Positions 32,940 through 33,798 of a stretch of 33,798 nt of DNA are shown here, piece by piece (position 1 is the first letter of the stretch; each line of letters begins with the position of its first letter). The notes beneath the pieces are model-generated. The model was not told the DNA's origin. It was given only the letters and a program-made list of their open reading frames with translations, and searched no databases. This DNA is from Dehalococcoidia bacterium (lineage in GTDB: Bacteria; Chloroflexota; Dehalococcoidia; SZUA-161; SpSt-899), in the NCBI GenBank assembly GCA_028711995.1, contig JAQTRE010000001.1, positions 1 through 33,798 on the forward strand. The letters run 5' to 3'. The position numbers were made by a program, and so were the translations under genes.

Positions 32940-32972
32940 CCTTACTCCCTTGAGAGTCAGCTATTCAGTTTT

Positions 32973-33047
32973 TGGTAGCGCGGGTTGGATTCGAACCAAC
33001 GACCTCCGGCTTATGAGGCCAGCGAGCGGCCACTGCTCCACCACGCA
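32973..33047 (-). tRNA. tRNA-Met (CAT), initiator-like
   Basis: The 75-nt sequence folds as a cloverleaf. D stem is GAGC/GCTC, anticodon stem CTGGC/GCCGG with loop CTCATAA (anticodon CAT), variable loop AGGTC, T stem GTTGG/CCAAC, discriminator A73 and encoded CCA. The A11:U24 pair and the lack of a Watson-Crick pair at 1:72 (U-U) are features of bacterial initiator tRNAs. The anticodon stem has two of the three usual consecutive G:C pairs. D-loop position 21 is C rather than A. A tRNA-Ile reading a modified CAT is less likely given A11:U24. Confidence 0.85.
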
Positions 33048-33080
33048 CCGTTCCCCACAACGACATCCCTAATTGGCCGA

Positions 33081-33109
33081 ATTATAACACTATAGTAGAT
33101 CACTGTCAA
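33081..33109 (-). promoter_or_regulatory. Perfect consensus sigma70-type promoter
   Basis: On the minus strand TTGACA (33104-33109) and TATAAT (33081-33086) are separated by exactly 17 bp. Transcription would start near 33074, about 27 nt before the tRNA-Met, and continue toward the terminator and the head genes. Every consensus position matches. No ribosome binding site or gene lies between the promoter and the tRNA. Confidence 0.85.
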
Positions 33110-33241
33110 TTACTTTAGTATACATACTGGAATATGGAGGAGCCGTCGAAAAGAGTCGGTAATGTCTGAAGCTAAATCACCCAACAACCCCGAAACTGTT
33201 ATAGGTTTTTTCGACAGTGTCGTTAGGCGCCCATTCGGCAA

Positions 33242-33790
33242 TCATGGTATAGCCACATCCCGGAATATTCTTCGTCCGTCGATATCAAGACAAATCTGGT
33301 TGGCGCCTTTGTTGATGTAGTTGGTTGCGACACGCACGTCGCTTTCCCACCGGTTGCCAAGAAGGTCCTTTAGTTTTTGAATCTTCACAAGGTCGGCATT
33401 TCGTTTTCTGGTCAGATCCTGCTCCGTGGTGACGCCCCAAACCCACACTTCGACGTCTTTGTCATCCTTGAGGACGACCGATACGACGTCATATTCGTTC
33501 TCAACTGTATCGTCCTCGTTCAAGAGCTTGAGGTTTGGCAACGTGACACGGAAGGACACTTTTTGAGGTGGATGATTCAGAGCTTCTAGCAACGCATAAC
33601 ACTCAAGATCTTTGGCGGCGGTCGCCGCACCAGCAACAACCTGCCGAGCAAGTAGCTGCTGCACCTGAGTCGCAAGGTCGGCGATCCTCTGTGTCGGTCG
33701 CGGACCAAAGTACACCGTTTGCCAACTCAGCAATTGATCCCACAGAATCTCGGCGGCCTGTTCCTGCGTGGTCTCCAGATTCTTGCGCAC
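33242..33790 (-). CDS. Hypothetical protein, possibly 5' truncated by the window edge
   Basis: At least 182 aa, read from a GTG at 33790; the frame is open to the edge (GAA GCC before the GTG), so the true start may lie outside. Residues 1-80 are helical (LETTQEQAAEILWDQLLSWQ; IADLATQVQQLLARQ). The second half alternates strands and helices (NEYDVVSVVLKDDKDVEVWV, then KIQKLKDLLGNRWESDVRV), a pattern that recalls degenerate PD-(D/E)XK nuclease folds, but the ExK signature is not intact (EVW). It is upstream of the promoter-tRNA segment on the same strand. Function unknown. Confidence 0.55.
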   Translation of the reverse strand: MRKNLETTQEQAAEILWDQLLSWQTVYFGPRPTQRIADLATQVQQLLARQVVAGAATAAKDLECYALLEALNHPPQKVSFRVTLPNLKLLNEDDTVENEYDVVSVVLKDDKDVEVWVWGVTTEQDLTRKRNADLVKIQKLKDLLGNRWESDVRVATNYINKGANQICLDIDGRRIFRDVAIP

Positions 33791-33798
33791 GGCTTCAT

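Noticed and set aside
9249-33047. tRNA-His remnant and tRNA-Met as the two attachment sites of one prophage
   Set aside because: Their 3' halves differ at many positions and share only general tRNA features, so they are not a direct-repeat pair.

Overview
The window joins about 9.2 kb of bacterial chromosome to at least 24.5 kb of a tailed-phage genome that looks integrated. The chromosomal part carries a four-subunit 2-oxoacid:ferredoxin oxidoreductase operon, an NAD-dependent DNA ligase, a THUMP-type RNA methyltransferase, a hotdog-fold MaoC-like protein and a YcxB-like membrane protein. Ferredoxin-linked 2-oxoacid oxidation points to an anaerobe. Gene content and moderately high G+C would suit Chloroflexota (Dehalococcoidia-like), but that assignment is inference; no rRNA or marker gene fixes it.

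Layout, left to right. 19-3552 (minus strand): korD-korA-korB, then an unusual gene joining a recombinase-type SAM-like domain to a GreA N-terminal coiled coil, then korC. 3553-3935: shared upstream region with a korD promoter and a candidate ligA promoter. 3936-7285 (plus): ligA, a cloverleaf-like palindromic repeat, and an RNA methyltransferase. 7440-9163 (plus): a small unknown protein, a 500-bp stretch without a recognised gene, a MaoC-like protein and a YcxB-like protein. 9202-9298: a terminator and the 3' half of a tRNA-His gene with no D arm. This is the expected scar of phage integration into a tRNA 3' end, and I read it as the left prophage boundary.

From about 9.3 kb to the right edge the DNA is phage-like. 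Nearly all genes are on the minus strand, so they read from right to left. Expression starts at a consensus sigma70-type promoter (33081-33109), which runs into an initiator-like tRNA-Met gene and then a strong intrinsic terminator before the first head gene. The order is then: XkdF-like protease with a scaffold-like tail, major capsid protein, terminator, several small or fibre-like proteins, a beta-propeller-like protein, a 755-aa toroid-like protein, an adhesin-like family of repeated and split genes, a head-tail connector with an extra N-terminal domain, terminator-like protein, tail tube, HK97 gp10-like protein, tail chaperones with a -1 frameshift site, tape measure, distal tail protein, tail-tip protein, holin candidate, small proteins and a LuxR-type regulator. 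The tail genes indicate a siphovirus-like particle. Terminase, portal, integrase, repressor and replication genes are not visible and would lie beyond the right edge. No endolysin is recognised.

The most unusual region is the roughly 9.7-kb block 19.6-29.3 kb between capsid and connector. It holds putative adhesins or decoration proteins, including a family whose N and C halves occur fused in two genes and as separate genes in reversed order. Two small three-helix membrane-protein genes sit on the opposite strand, each with its own sigma70-like promoter placed almost on the start codon.
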